DNA of 64,000 bases, taken from Impatiens glandulifera. Lineage: Eukaryota > Streptophyta > Magnoliopsida > Ericales > Balsaminaceae. The stretch's first letter is position 1, and the number at the start of each line of letters is the position of its first letter. The stretch covers positions 4,964,358 to 5,028,357 of the forward strand of contig NC_061862.1 in the NCBI RefSeq assembly GCF_907164915.1, in the 5' to 3' direction. The position numbers and the translations under genes are program-made. The notes below the pieces were generated by a model. The model saw only the letters and a list, made by a program, of their open reading frames with translations. It did no database searches and was not told where the DNA came from. This document shows, piece after piece, positions 29,073-39,003 of the stretch.

Positions 29073-31886
29073 ATGGGTCGTCGTGATGCGGCATTGTTCA
29101 AATTATATTCTCAAGTAGATTTTGAGGAGATTCGGCAATATGGAACGACCGAGGCAAAAGAAGTAGCTAACCGGCTGATTGAGACCGGTTTGGAATATCT
29201 ACTTAACGGTCCTCACATAATATACAAGGAAGCGGTAGAAGAGTTCTTCAAAACCGCAACCATCTCCTACGACAGGATCCTCGCAACGGTGTGCGGTTCT
29301 CAAGTAGAGATTACCGAGGCAGTAGTGGCCGAGAGTTTGCGTCTCCCAACTACCGGCATGGATGCTATGGCAGAGATGGACGAGGATACATATAGAACAG
29401 CCTGCCAACTTCTATCGGCAACCAACGAACCGCTTACCACATCCGGAAAGAAACAGACGCTGAGACCGGAGCTCATTCCGGCATGTGACGTCTTTGCCAG
29501 GGCGATCCTGGCAAGGGGAGGAAACTTCAGTAATCTAACCAGGGACAAAATAAAGATGATTTTTCGTCTGATGGATGGAACGGAGATTAACTGGGCGAGG
29601 GCGGTGTTCAGCAACCTTATGGAAATGGTAAGACCGGGCTCGGACAGATCTTGGGGATATGCAGTTCAACTCGGCAAGATCTTCTTACATCTGAAGATCA
29701 AACTCGGTCCTGGTGTTGGGATAATAAAACGCAGCATCATCCGGTCAAAGCAATTTCTTCCACGAAAGCCGTCGGCTTCAAGCTCCACAGGTGGCCAAAA
29801 GAAGAAAGCCGCAAAGAAAAAGACCCCGGCGAAAGAAAACACCGGAGGAAAGAGGAAGGAAAAGGTAATCTTCGAAGAACCACCTCAACAAACAGAGGAT
29901 GAGGAGTGGGCTGATGAGGAAGCCGAAACAGAGGGAACCGAATATGAAACGGTCCATGAGGACGATCTCTCGGCTCGAAGTCCAACAGATGCCGAACAAA
30001 GCTTCAATCCTGAGACCACCGAGGGTGGGGAAGGGAATCATGAGGGAGCCGATAAAGAAGGCCTCAGCAGGGAAGAAGCCGATGAGGCCGAGGCCGAAAG
30101 ACTAGCCCAGAATATCTTTCAGGGCATTATCAAAAGAAACGTGGACGTTATCAGTTTGTACTTGGAATGGCACGACTTCCGGTTCAACTCTAAATATAAA
30201 GATATCCTACAGGATTACGATTCGGTAAAGTGCATCAACAGATTGGAGGAAGTGGAGGACCATATCTTAAGCCTCACAAAATCCAATACTATTCATGAGG
30301 TACAATGCCGAACTGGCCTACTGATACCGAGAAGTCATCTTCGACAGATAAGAAAGCGTATCAGAAAGATTAAGGAAGAATATGCCGAAGAAGGATCGGT
30401 GTCTACCGTAGCACCGCTAGTATTAGAAAAGCTCGAAAAAGGCAAATTGGAGTTACACCAAGAGATAGCGCGGTTAGAAGCAATCTGCGTTCAGAAACAA
30501 GTTCCAGTGTATACCGCTCCGGTCGTCGAAGATTTTCAAATGGACTGGGCATCAACTTCAAGGGAAGACACCGCGACACCGAGGGACATTGAGACTCCGA
30601 TGCCAGATGATGATGAGGTACCAAGAACTGATGAGGTACCGTCTCCGAGAACTGTTGAGGTACAATCTTTAGAGGATATCGAGGTACCGATCCGGGAAAA
30701 TGCGGCACTGGCCTTGGAGGAGACGGTCACATCAGCTGCACCTACTGAGGTTGTTGAGATCCTAGACTCCGATGTTGAGAGAGCCGATCCTCATCAGACC
30801 GAGCAGTCCACTCACACTCCTCCACCGGCAGCCACCGTCTCAGTTCCTCCTAAGGAATGGATTGATGACCTATTTCAAAAATTTGAAGTAGTTGTTTCGA
30901 AGCGGATTGAGGACCGACTCCGGCAATTTGACACCTCAATATCAGAGAAGATTGATGACCGCATACTTGACCACAACGTCTCCAAGCTTCAACCGCTCAA
31001 GGAGAGATGCGAGACCGTATTCGACTCGGCCATGCAGTTCGCCGATGTAACAAAGAAAGTTGTGGATCATCATCAAGCGCGTCTGGCGGAACTCAGCACC
31101 GGACTATGGGCAGAGGCCGGTGAGCGAGAAAACTGTGCTCAACATATTTTAGCTCTGGAGAGTCTCACTTCGAAATTACAGAAGGATTTCGAACAGGTCG
31201 ACCCAACAATTGAACGAGTCTCGGCACTGGAAAAGAAGAACGAAGATCTCGTGGCCGAAGTAAAGGCACTTACTGCACAGATGGCCGAGATCCTGAAAGC
31301 TAAGGAAGCCGCGGATGCCGCGGCTATAGAGGCCGATGCTCTAGTTGCTAAGAGAGTCCAGGAAAGGCTGGACGCCGAGGTTGGCAGAGACAAAGAAGCG
31401 TCGCAAGCGACTCAGCTGACCGCGCCTCAGCTGACCGAAGATGAAATAGAGGCCGAGAGAATAAGAAGGGCTGAGAGCATGTATCCTGGGTATGCTGAGC
31501 AAATAGCAAGACAAGTCGCAGCGGATGCCGAACGATTAGAAACGGAGCAGCGACGGCTGGCAGGATTTGCAAAGGAAAATGAGAAAAAGAAGAAGGCAGC
31601 CGCTTCCGTTTCAGCACCAGCAACTTCCGTTTCAGCACCGGCAGCCTCGGCTTCGGCATCAAAGAAAAGAAAGAGGCCGGCTAGTAAGAAAGTTCGAATT
31701 CTCGAGACGCTCAACACGATCTCTGAACCAGCTGAAACGGACCCCTCGCAGCAAGAAGACCTAATCGAGGAAGAGGTCGTAGAACAGTTGCGGTCTCGAT
31801 CAAAAAGGCCACAATCCTCTCAACCGCAACCGCCAGCACCACCGAAGAGAAAGAAGAGCGCCTACGAATTCACGGACTCAGAATAG
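29073..31886 (+). CDS. Accessory ORF C of the Copia element: paralogous N-domain plus long coiled coil
   Basis: 937 aa. The N-terminal domain (about 1-225) is paralogous to ORFs A and B: ETGLEYLLNGPH, AVEEFFKTATIS, LRLPTTGMD, TEINWARAVFSNLMEMV, WGYAVQLGKIF, KLGPGVG. A Lys-rich stretch follows (KKKAAKKKTPAKEN, about 243-256), then an acidic segment (about 268-340), a helical middle part, a Pro/Thr/Glu segment with repeated DEVP/VEVP motifs (about 500-565), and predicted coiled coil (about 595-860; EKKNEDLVAEVKALTAQM). The end has Ala/Ser repeats and basic motifs SKKRKRPASKKVRI (about 862-875) and PKRKKS, which look like nuclear localisation signals. No membrane segment, so it is unlike a classical env. 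The homologue at 57341-59646 is frameshifted and truncated. Structural or nuclear function is inference only. Confidence 0.85.
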   Translation: MGRRDAALFKLYSQVDFEEIRQYGTTEAKEVANRLIETGLEYLLNGPHIIYKEAVEEFFKTATISYDRILATVCGSQVEITEAVVAESLRLPTTGMDAMAEMDEDTYRTACQLLSATNEPLTTSGKKQTLRPELIPACDVFARAILARGGNFSNLTRDKIKMIFRLMDGTEINWARAVFSNLMEMVRPGSDRSWGYAVQLGKIFLHLKIKLGPGVGIIKRSIIRSKQFLPRKPSASSSTGGQKKKAAKKKTPAKENTGGKRKEKVIFEEPPQQTEDEEWADEEAETEGTEYETVHEDDLSARSPTDAEQSFNPETTEGGEGNHEGADKEGLSREEADEAEAERLAQNIFQGIIKRNVDVISLYLEWHDFRFNSKYKDILQDYDSVKCINRLEEVEDHILSLTKSNTIHEVQCRTGLLIPRSHLRQIRKRIRKIKEEYAEEGSVSTVAPLVLEKLEKGKLELHQEIARLEAICVQKQVPVYTAPVVEDFQMDWASTSREDTATPRDIETPMPDDDEVPRTDEVPSPRTVEVQSLEDIEVPIRENAALALEETVTSAAPTEVVEILDSDVERADPHQTEQSTHTPPPAATVSVPPKEWIDDLFQKFEVVVSKRIEDRLRQFDTSISEKIDDRILDHNVSKLQPLKERCETVFDSAMQFADVTKKVVDHHQARLAELSTGLWAEAGERENCAQHILALESLTSKLQKDFEQVDPTIERVSALEKKNEDLVAEVKALTAQMAEILKAKEAADAAAIEADALVAKRVQERLDAEVGRDKEASQATQLTAPQLTEDEIEAERIRRAESMYPGYAEQIARQVAADAERLETEQRRLAGFAKENEKKKKAAASVSAPATSVSAPAASASASKKRKRPASKKVRILETLNTISEPAETDPSQQEDLIEEEVVEQLRSRSKRPQSSQPQPPAPPKRKKSAYEFTDSE

Positions 31887-32028
31887 GGACTCTCCTTCCT
31901 TTCTTATTTGTCTTAAGTTCTTAGGCTTTGTCTTTTTCGGTTCGCTATAAATATATATAAAGTTATTTTTGAATACCGGCCTTATTTTGCATTCTTACAT
32001 AATTTTGATAATTTTAAATAAAATAATC

Positions 32029-32041
32029 AAAAAGGGAGAAA
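32029..32041 (+). promoter_or_regulatory. Upstream (duplicate) polypurine tract
   Basis: AAAAAGGGAGAAA followed by TTGTTAGATAAATT, as at the real 3' LTR border, but the sequence then leaves the LTR. Confidence 0.75.
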
Positions 32042-32209
32042 TTGTTAGATAAATTATAGAGATTCTTCCAAAACCAGAGATTCTTTTAAAACCCCTCCCT
32101 TAAAATTCTTCGAAAAATTCTCTAAGTCTTTTTCAAAAATCGGTCAAACAAAACAATCGGCCTACGGTTGCATTCTTACATAATTTTGATAATTTTAAAT
32201 AAAATAATC

Positions 32210-32222
32210 AAAAAGGGAGAAA
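32210..32222 (+). promoter_or_regulatory. Polypurine tract at the 3' LTR
   Basis: AAAAAGGGAGAAA, one base before the 3' LTR; primes plus-strand DNA synthesis. Confidence 0.9.
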
Positions 32223-32223
32223 T

Positions 32224-33569
32224 TGTTAGATAAATTCATACCGGTTCAAATAAACCTAACTTAAACAAACTTCCTATGCAGGAACGAGGAACCGGACCGG
32301 ATGAATAAGAAAACCAAGTGAAGTAACCGAACCGGTCAAGCTATCAAACCGATCAAGCACACTTGGAACGTGACTAAACAAAGGAAGGATCGGCCAAAGC
32401 CTAAAAGCCAAAGCTCAAAAAGCCGATCAATCCACAAGACCGGAAGAAGTCCGGTCACTTCACTATCAGAAGATATTCGGCCAAGTCAAATGGCCAACCT
32501 AGGCCAAGTCAAGAGGCCGACCTGCACAAGAAGACACTTTGGGTATCTGCTGAGAATGATACCAAAGGAACAGACTGAATACTTCCATATCCATGCAAGT
32601 CTGAGGAAAGACTGTAGACTGCAGAAAACAGTACTACCGGATCCTTCTACTTCGGGATAAGCCAGAAAGGAAATCTTCAAAGTACAGACAACTGTCCAAG
32701 CAGACAGTGCCTACATTGAGTAAAAGACAAACCCAGCAGGAGAGCTTTAACAGACCGGCAGGTCTGAAACAGGATGCCAGGTCTGAGATTGACCGTCAGG
32801 TCTGAGGAGAAGACCGGCAGGTCTGAGACACTGAATCACTGCACCGCTAACCAGCCAATCAGATTCAAGAAAGTGAAATATGACCGTTGGCATATTTCAC
32901 CTATAAAAGGAGGCAGTTGAAGAAGAGTAAATGCAGTTACCAGAGTTACCAAGTGGGACAAAAAGCAGATATTGAGCAGTTGCTAAGTGAGACAAATATT
33001 AAGTGCATTTACTACAAGTGATAATAGTGTCCTATTCTAGAAAGCCTAAGTGCTGAAAGTTAGAATTTGTTCTACAATTTCGGTGTAAATTGTACGAGTG
33101 TTATCGAGCAGAAAATAAGTCTCGATCGGATTGTATTTGTATTCCTTAGTGAATATCCTTCTCGCGGTTTCGAGAGGAAGGGGTGACGTAGGAGTTTTAT
33201 CTCCGAACATCCATAAAAATCTGGTGTGTCATTTACTTTCTGTTGGCTTCTTTACATAACCGACTAATCTAACAACATCATTCAGAACCGAATCTACATT
33301 AACCACACCAAGTATCCAGACTGCCGAAACCGACCCACCATCCTTCAAATCTCCATCATCCGAAACCGACTCCGCCTATCATACACGTGTACCGCTTCAA
33401 CTTGAAAGCAAACCTCTTCCGCGCTTGAACCTAGTTCAAGGGTTTGTGACAGGTTGTGTAGTATTGAAACCCCGGTGTTAATCTCTAACAGGATTAATCA
33501 CCACCCTACGAGTGAGAACCGCTAACCGGTCCAACCCCCGGTCCACCAGCGGCGACCTAGATCCTAACA
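32224..33569 (+). repeat. 3' LTR (1,346 bp)
   Basis: Almost identical to the 5' LTR. Differences seen by eye: ACCGGTTC against ACCAGTTC near the start, CAATCAGATT against CAATCAAATT, TATAAAAG against TATAAGAG, and one extra C in GCAGTTACCAGAG. Followed by CATAT. Confidence 0.95.
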
Positions 33570-33681
33570 CATATTCAAAAGAAGCTAATGCATTTTTCTA
33601 ATCAAAAATTATATTTTGTAATAAAATAAAATAAACAAATGAATTAAATAATAAATCGAAATAAAACATAAATCTCTCCTC

Positions 33682-34319
33682 AAGGGGGAATTTGAGGAGA
33701 CGACTCTCAATAATGTCTTAAATGCGGAAAGTGCAGAGTTAAATAAAAGCGCTAGTGACCCCTTTTACTGTTTTTAGACGAAAATGTCCCTGTTGCGTTA
33801 CGCAACCTCAGTTATTTTATTTTTTTATTTTTCAAATATAATAGTATAATTAATTATATATTATATTATTAATATCATTTCTTGAATTTCTTGATTCAAA
33901 ACATAATAATTGTGTTCTCTTCTATAGAGAACAATATATATATAGCTTTGTTTTAATAATCATATTCAAGAGAATACTTTAAGTGTAGTGAGATATAAAT
34001 GTGTAGGTAACAACTAAACTATAAATTAACGGTTAAATATTGAAAATCAAATTAACCTGAGGTTGTGTGATGCAATTTTTTATTTTTTTATTTTTCAAAA
34101 AATTTTAATTATGAATTTTTTTGGACGAAAATGCCCAGTTAATTGAAAAAAAAAATCGGTTGCGTCACGCAACTGGAGTTGCGTTACGCAAGGGTATAAT
34201 TGTCATTAAAAAAAGGGTTAACAACGCTATTTAAATTATGCACTCACACTATCCACTATTCACTATTCACTATTCACCCTATCATTAGTGAGGTCATTTC
34301 CTCAAATTTCATTTCCCAC
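33682..34319. mobile_element. Foldback/MITE-like element, copy 3, with filler insertion
   Basis: Same element and site as 2625-3022 in the duplicate block. Its centre is interrupted by about 215 bp (about 33838-34052) made of two pieces found elsewhere: an A/T segment also at about 51340-51390 and inverted at 35770-35825, and a copy of the flank at 19274-19445. This looks like templated filler from break repair. Confidence 0.7.
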
Positions 34320-35370
34320 TCACGGTAAGATAATCTATAGTAGTACATATAATGATTGATTGAATATTCTAAATTAATTTGTAAGTTTTTTAAAAACTTC
34401 ACTATCTACAATTTGTTAATGAGAAAAAAGTTTAAAAAAATGTTATTATTACCCTACTCTTTTTAACAATAATTTTTTAAGATTATCACTGCTAGTGATT
34501 CATCTGTCTTTGTTTGGTTTCTCTCAAAAGTATTCGATTATTGGGGAAAAATTAGAGCACATTGTTCCGAACTATTTCCAGTTCTTATATTAGCACATTA
34601 GCCTTTGGTATTCTAATGTCTTTTTATCGACATTTATCGAAACGTTCAAACTCGATAATTTACGTTCTAGAACTCACTTTTCTCTTGAATCTCGAATGAG
34701 ATAAGAACCAAAATAGTGAGTGCGGCTATAATTAAATTTTAATTTGTCAATGTTTTCTAAGTCTTGTGGCCTACATTTATCTCGAATCTCGTAAAACGAG
34801 ACGAGGAAATGACTCTCTCGAATTTGTCTAAGTGTGTGATGATAAACCACAAATAGGATTTAAACAAAATTATACTAGCTTTGACTCTTTTAGAGTTGTT
34901 ACTTAATTTACTCATCGAGAAATAAGGAAGGAAAAATATTTTTTTTTAGTTCAAACACGACTTAGAAATTTCGATTTGGTCTGGTGTTTGGTTACACGTG
35001 AGAAAAGTCATCAACATTATGTCTCAAGTGCCCACCGAAATGAATGATCTCTACTACAAACGTTTTGTCATTTTTTGAAAATATGATTTTTATACTTTTA
35101 TTTTATAATTTATTCAAATCATATCCACATGTCTAAGGCTCTAACTTATTTCCTAAACTAGATTTAATTATTGTACTCATATATTCTTAAGGCATGCGTC
35201 TACGTTCTTAATTTTTCGATATAGAAAAATACTGAATTTTACAGAAATTCAAACGCACTTGTGAGTTGTGAATAAGAAAGGGTAGGAACCTGAAAAGATT
35301 GCAAAAATATGAGTTAACTTTTCAAATAATTCATGTTTTAATTTATAAAAATGAAGAATTTTATTTTTTT
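34320..35370. other. AT-rich segment, right part of the second 4-kb duplicate
   Basis: Collinear with 3023-4070. No gene found. Confidence 0.55.
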
Positions 35371-35649
35371 TGAAAATTTTAAAGTGGAAATTAAGAAAAT
35401 AAATCAAACAGGCCTTAAGCACAAATATTTTGTGCGGTTTATAGAAAAAAATATTTTTAATCATTTTTATTTGTTTTGGATTTTTTTAAAATCAAATAGA
35501 CTTTAAAAATGAGAAAATGAAATACAACTAATTAAGTTGAAACAAATAGAGCCACCAAGGTCCACATACTAGACAACAACCCATGGAGCCAAGCGTATTC
35601 AGGGCGGAGGTCCTTAAAATTGAGGTCCAAATACAAATTAAAATTTTTA
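35371..35649. other. AT-rich junction region
   Basis: Lies between the end of the 4-kb duplication and the left inverted-repeat arm. I see no gene or repeat. Confidence 0.4.
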
Positions 35650-36739
35650 AAATTGTAAATAATTTTTATTTAATTTTTTAAGGAGATAAAAAAAGAAATA
35701 AAAAAGTTATATATAGATGATATAATATATATATATATATATTTAATATGAAAAAAAGATAAAAAAAAGAAAAATGATATTAATAATATAATATATAATT
35801 AATTATACTATTATATTTAAAAATTTTGGGGCCACATAAAAGTGAGCTCTAAGTAACTGCATAGGTTGTTTTACCCCATGGCCGTCTCTGGACGTATGGG
35901 TACGAGTCACTGATTTGATTGTTGGTTCGGGTGCATGGACGCGGGTCACTAGGCATATAGTAGGAAGGGTCGCGGGTCAAGGGTGAACCGCAATTGTGGA
36001 CTGATTCTGTGGGTTCAATGATCTTCTCTTTTCTCTAGGGGAACCTAAAAAACAAAGGGCTTTTCGGTAAGAATTGTTTGAAATTTTGAGAGAGAAAATA
36101 ACGATTGATGATAATTTTAAGGTGATTATGATTTTTTGGATAAAAACCTTAATGATACTGATATATATAAGTAAAAATAAATAATCATAATTTTAAATAT
36201 ATAATATTTTAATATTTTAGTTAATAAATTGATAAATGAGAGGGGAGTAAAATAATGTTTGATTTTTTTGATTATTTAAATAACTCAAAACCGAACCAGA
36301 CCAAAGAAAATATCGAACTTACCGTTTTCCTCTTTTTTTATTTGTTTTCTTGCTAGCTGAACTTCAATCTAAATGACTAGAAGTCTTCTTCACAACATAC
36401 TAAACATTCCTAGACTAAGCGAAGACGTCATTCATCTTGTATGGGTATGGTCAGAGCCTTGTCGGAGAAGACACGCCCGTCACCAGAAAAAGTGCATTGT
36501 TCAAATCAAACCAAAATCGATTTGGCTCTTTGCCAAATTGATCTCTAGTACATGTATGAACTTCATGCAAGCATAACATTTAGAACTCGAATCAAATAGC
36601 TAAATGAGAATTCTAAATCAATCATAACATTTCTATAACATGATACTGAAGAATGAAGCAATATAAACGAAGCTCAAAATTTAAATGCTAAAAAATCTAG
36701 TTTAGTTTATAAAGTCAATTACAAGAAGATGGACATTTA

Positions 36740-36807
36740 CAATTGATCGGGAATGCTTCCTAGAAGATTTTTAAAGCTTTCAGGGTGCTTGTCCTGCTTT
36801 ACTCCAC
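36740..36807 (-). other. Exon-like fragment of an unrecognised gene
   Basis: The minus strand shows a polypyrimidine tract and CAG, then codons GVKQDKHPESFKNLLGSIP and DQ, then GTAAATG, a good plant donor. The same exon is in the right arm (50344-50411, plus) and, diverged, at 41910-41978 (minus; KWDKHPERFKNLLGSIPD). Conserved reading across copies suggests a captured host exon. Protein not identified. Confidence 0.5.
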
Positions 36808-37673
36808 CTGAAAAAAAATATCAAAATGTTGGTTGAAGCTTTAATGGAGAATTGATATCCAAGCTCTCTCGCTTTTAAACTTTCCCACCCCTGAAATAAA
36901 ACTCTATGATGCTTTTTTTAAATGATTCATGCAATAATATTATGAATGGATAGTGGTTTACACATAACTACAAAAACTTTAAATTTATAAAAAAAAAAGT
37001 CACACAAATATTACAAAATTAACATGTGCGGAGATCTTCCAAAAAGGAAATGAGCTCTCCGACTGAATCTACCGGCTTCCCACATCGAACATCATATAAT
37101 GTTAGGATCATAGCATTGTGTTGGATCCGCAACGGTCATTTAAGATTGTTGAAAGATCTACGATTTCTCTCTAACCAAATTATCCACCAAATTATCCACC
37201 AGAAAATAATAGAGATATAACCTCATTGTTTCAAACCCACAAATCTAGCTACCTCAATTCACGATTCTCAATACGCACCAATGATTCCCGACATAACTCA
37301 AAAAATACTAGTAATACTCCAAATAATACACTAAATACCAGCGACACATACTACATCGTCTCCACCTCCTTAAGACACATACTACATCGACTAACTAAGA
37401 TAAGACACTTACGTATGTATTTATCATCAGTTAGAATACCATTGTGGATCACACTTCTCTAACTAAATGATTGAGTCTTCGTGAGAGAAGGTGAAAGAGA
37501 AGATAAGGTCCCTAGTCATGCACAAAACAATTAGGCAGTATGTTGTCAGATAAAGAGTGATATAATTTTATTTATTACAACTTTTTTTAAGTATAATTCA
37601 AATAATACATTAATAAATAATATGAATTAAATTTTCGTAGATAAGAAAAATTCAAAGTTTAAACTCAATTGTA

Positions 37674-37791
37674 GGGTGCCTCCGATTAAAGGACCTAACA
37701 AAAATAGGTGTATGCCACGTATTGCAAAGAACACACGGTATTCTTTAGTAAAATGCGAAAGAATAATTCGCTTTGTGTTCAGTGCTTGTCT
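37674..37791 (-). ncRNA. U5-like snRNA copy with altered loop I
   Basis: As 4681-4798, but loop I reads CGCATTTTACT where CGCCTTTTACT is expected, and the basal stem begins GACA where unit A has GCCA. USE (37861-37871) and TATA remain. The loop change affects the most conserved part of U5, so this is probably not functional. Confidence 0.65.
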
Positions 37792-38653
37792 TCGTAATTT
37801 TTTGAAATCACCAACTCCCCTCTTATAATAATATCGAATCTCTATTTTCACTTCATCTAACAATGTGGGACAACACACTTTTTTGTCATTATTGAGGCTA
37901 ATGGTGTGTTTTCTTCTTTTATTTAAAGAATAGGATAATTCAATAATACTTTTAAGAATTTGGTACTTTTAACTATATATTATTTTATCAAAGGTTAATA
38001 ACAAACTATTACAATGATTTATTAGTATAGCTCCAATAAAAAGAGTTTTATTTTTAACATTTGATTTTCACTAAAAACGCTTTAATTTGGATTGAAGTTA
38101 TTACTATGATAGTGGTTATAACTCGTACTTTCAAACAAGGTATATGACTCGTATTTGATATTTAATAAACTTATGTTATAGTCATTATGACGAATGTTAC
38201 TTAGATTAACAGAGGCATCGACACCTTCAAGGGAGTGTCTATGTACAACTCGGGTAACTCAAAACAGTTTGTATGCGAATGGAAATAACGACGGGGAGAA
38301 ATATCGTCGCTATTCAGTTATCTGGTCGATGAAGGGACCTATTAACCGTAAACTATGTATATTTTTTTCATATTATTATCATTCTAGACGGGTAAATTTT
38401 ATGGAAATAACTTAGCCCGACTAGTTTTAAATCCTAGCTCTGCCCTTGGACACCTTATCAACATTACATAATTGGTAGCTCCCCATTCTTTTTCTCTCAT
38501 AAAATCAATATTCCCTCAAAAGAAAAAACCCTATAAATCGAGGGCATACTTTGAAAGACCCTCATTCTCTTTATAGAACACATGCGTTCCTCGAAAAATA
38601 CTCTAGTAGTCGATCACAACAAATAGCAGTTGTCCATTCATTTTCTAAAATTG

Positions 38654-38812
38654 ATCCCACATCGCTCCTCTAACTTAAGAATGAAGTTTTTTTAAGAATG
38701 AGAGAGATGGTTATGTCCCTTTGGGGACATTCGATAAAATTTGAACTATACGGAGAAAATTAGCATGGCCCCTGCGTAAGAATGACACACACAAATCGAG
38801 AAATGGTCCAAA
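38654..38812 (+). ncRNA. U6 snRNA copy, probably decayed
   Basis: The USE ATCCCACATCG is at 38654-38664 and the RNA would start at 38715. The body is full length through AAATCGAGAAATGGTCC and a T run. The catalytic ACAGAGA box is changed to ACGGAGA and the 5' loop to TTTGG, so activity is doubtful. Confidence 0.8.
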
Positions 38813-39003
38813 TTTTTTTTACCCTTTTTCCTCGCCGAAGCGTACGCCGGCGACCGGAGGGAAAATAGTGTAGTTTTTTATTGTGTACATTACCGGTTTG
38901 CACACAATGACATTTGTTGATTTTTATCTCAAACTAACTAACTTATTAAGATGGAAAAATAAAAGACATGGGCTCCTAGTTAGTAGGGTCTTCGTCCCTT
39001 TTT

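Larger units (their letters stand above)
31887..32223 (+). other. 3' untranslated region with duplicated polypurine tract
   Basis: A segment from GCATTCTTACATAATTTTG through the polypurine tract and the first 13 bases of an LTR (TGTTAGATAAATT) occurs twice, 181 bp apart (starting at 31989 and 32170). Between the copies is about 120 bp of unrelated A/T-rich sequence. Confidence 0.85.
19574..33569 (+). mobile_element. Full-length Ty1/Copia LTR retrotransposon with three extra ORFs
   Basis: 13,996 bp, bounded by TG...CA long terminal repeats and a 5-bp target-site duplication CATAT (19569-19573 / 33570-33574). The uninterrupted site is visible in the duplicate at about 2509-2515. Internal order: PBS, gag, pol (protease, integrase, RT, RNase H: the Copia order), then paralogous ORFs A, B and C on the same strand, then polypurine tracts. 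LTRs differ by three substitutions and one indel by eye, so insertion is recent; a common plant rate of about 1.3e-8 per site per year gives roughly 0.1 My. Extra ORFs after pol recall the Sirevirus lineage, but ORFs A-C are not the membrane-anchored env-like type. Confidence 0.95.
35650..38310. repeat. Left arm of a 2.7-kb inverted repeat
   Basis: Reverse complement of 48831-51505, with very high similarity by eye and about 10.5 kb between arms. It includes exon-like host fragments and a U5-like gene, and overlaps snRNA unit B. Confidence 0.85.
36825..39003. repeat. snRNA unit B
   Basis: Same organisation as unit A, with an added direct repeat (AAATTATCCACC twice near 37190) and a segment about 37226-37440 not present in unit A. 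Overlaps the left inverted-repeat arm up to 38310. Confidence 0.75.

Noticed and set aside
26068..31886. ORFs A-C as classical envelope proteins
   Set aside because: No signal peptide or transmembrane segment visible. A and B are small soluble-type proteins, C is coiled coil with basic motifs.
36373..36576. 67-codon ORF, also at 50576-50779
   Set aside because: Antisense to the exon-like segment that has the better splice signals; present twice only because of the inverted repeat.
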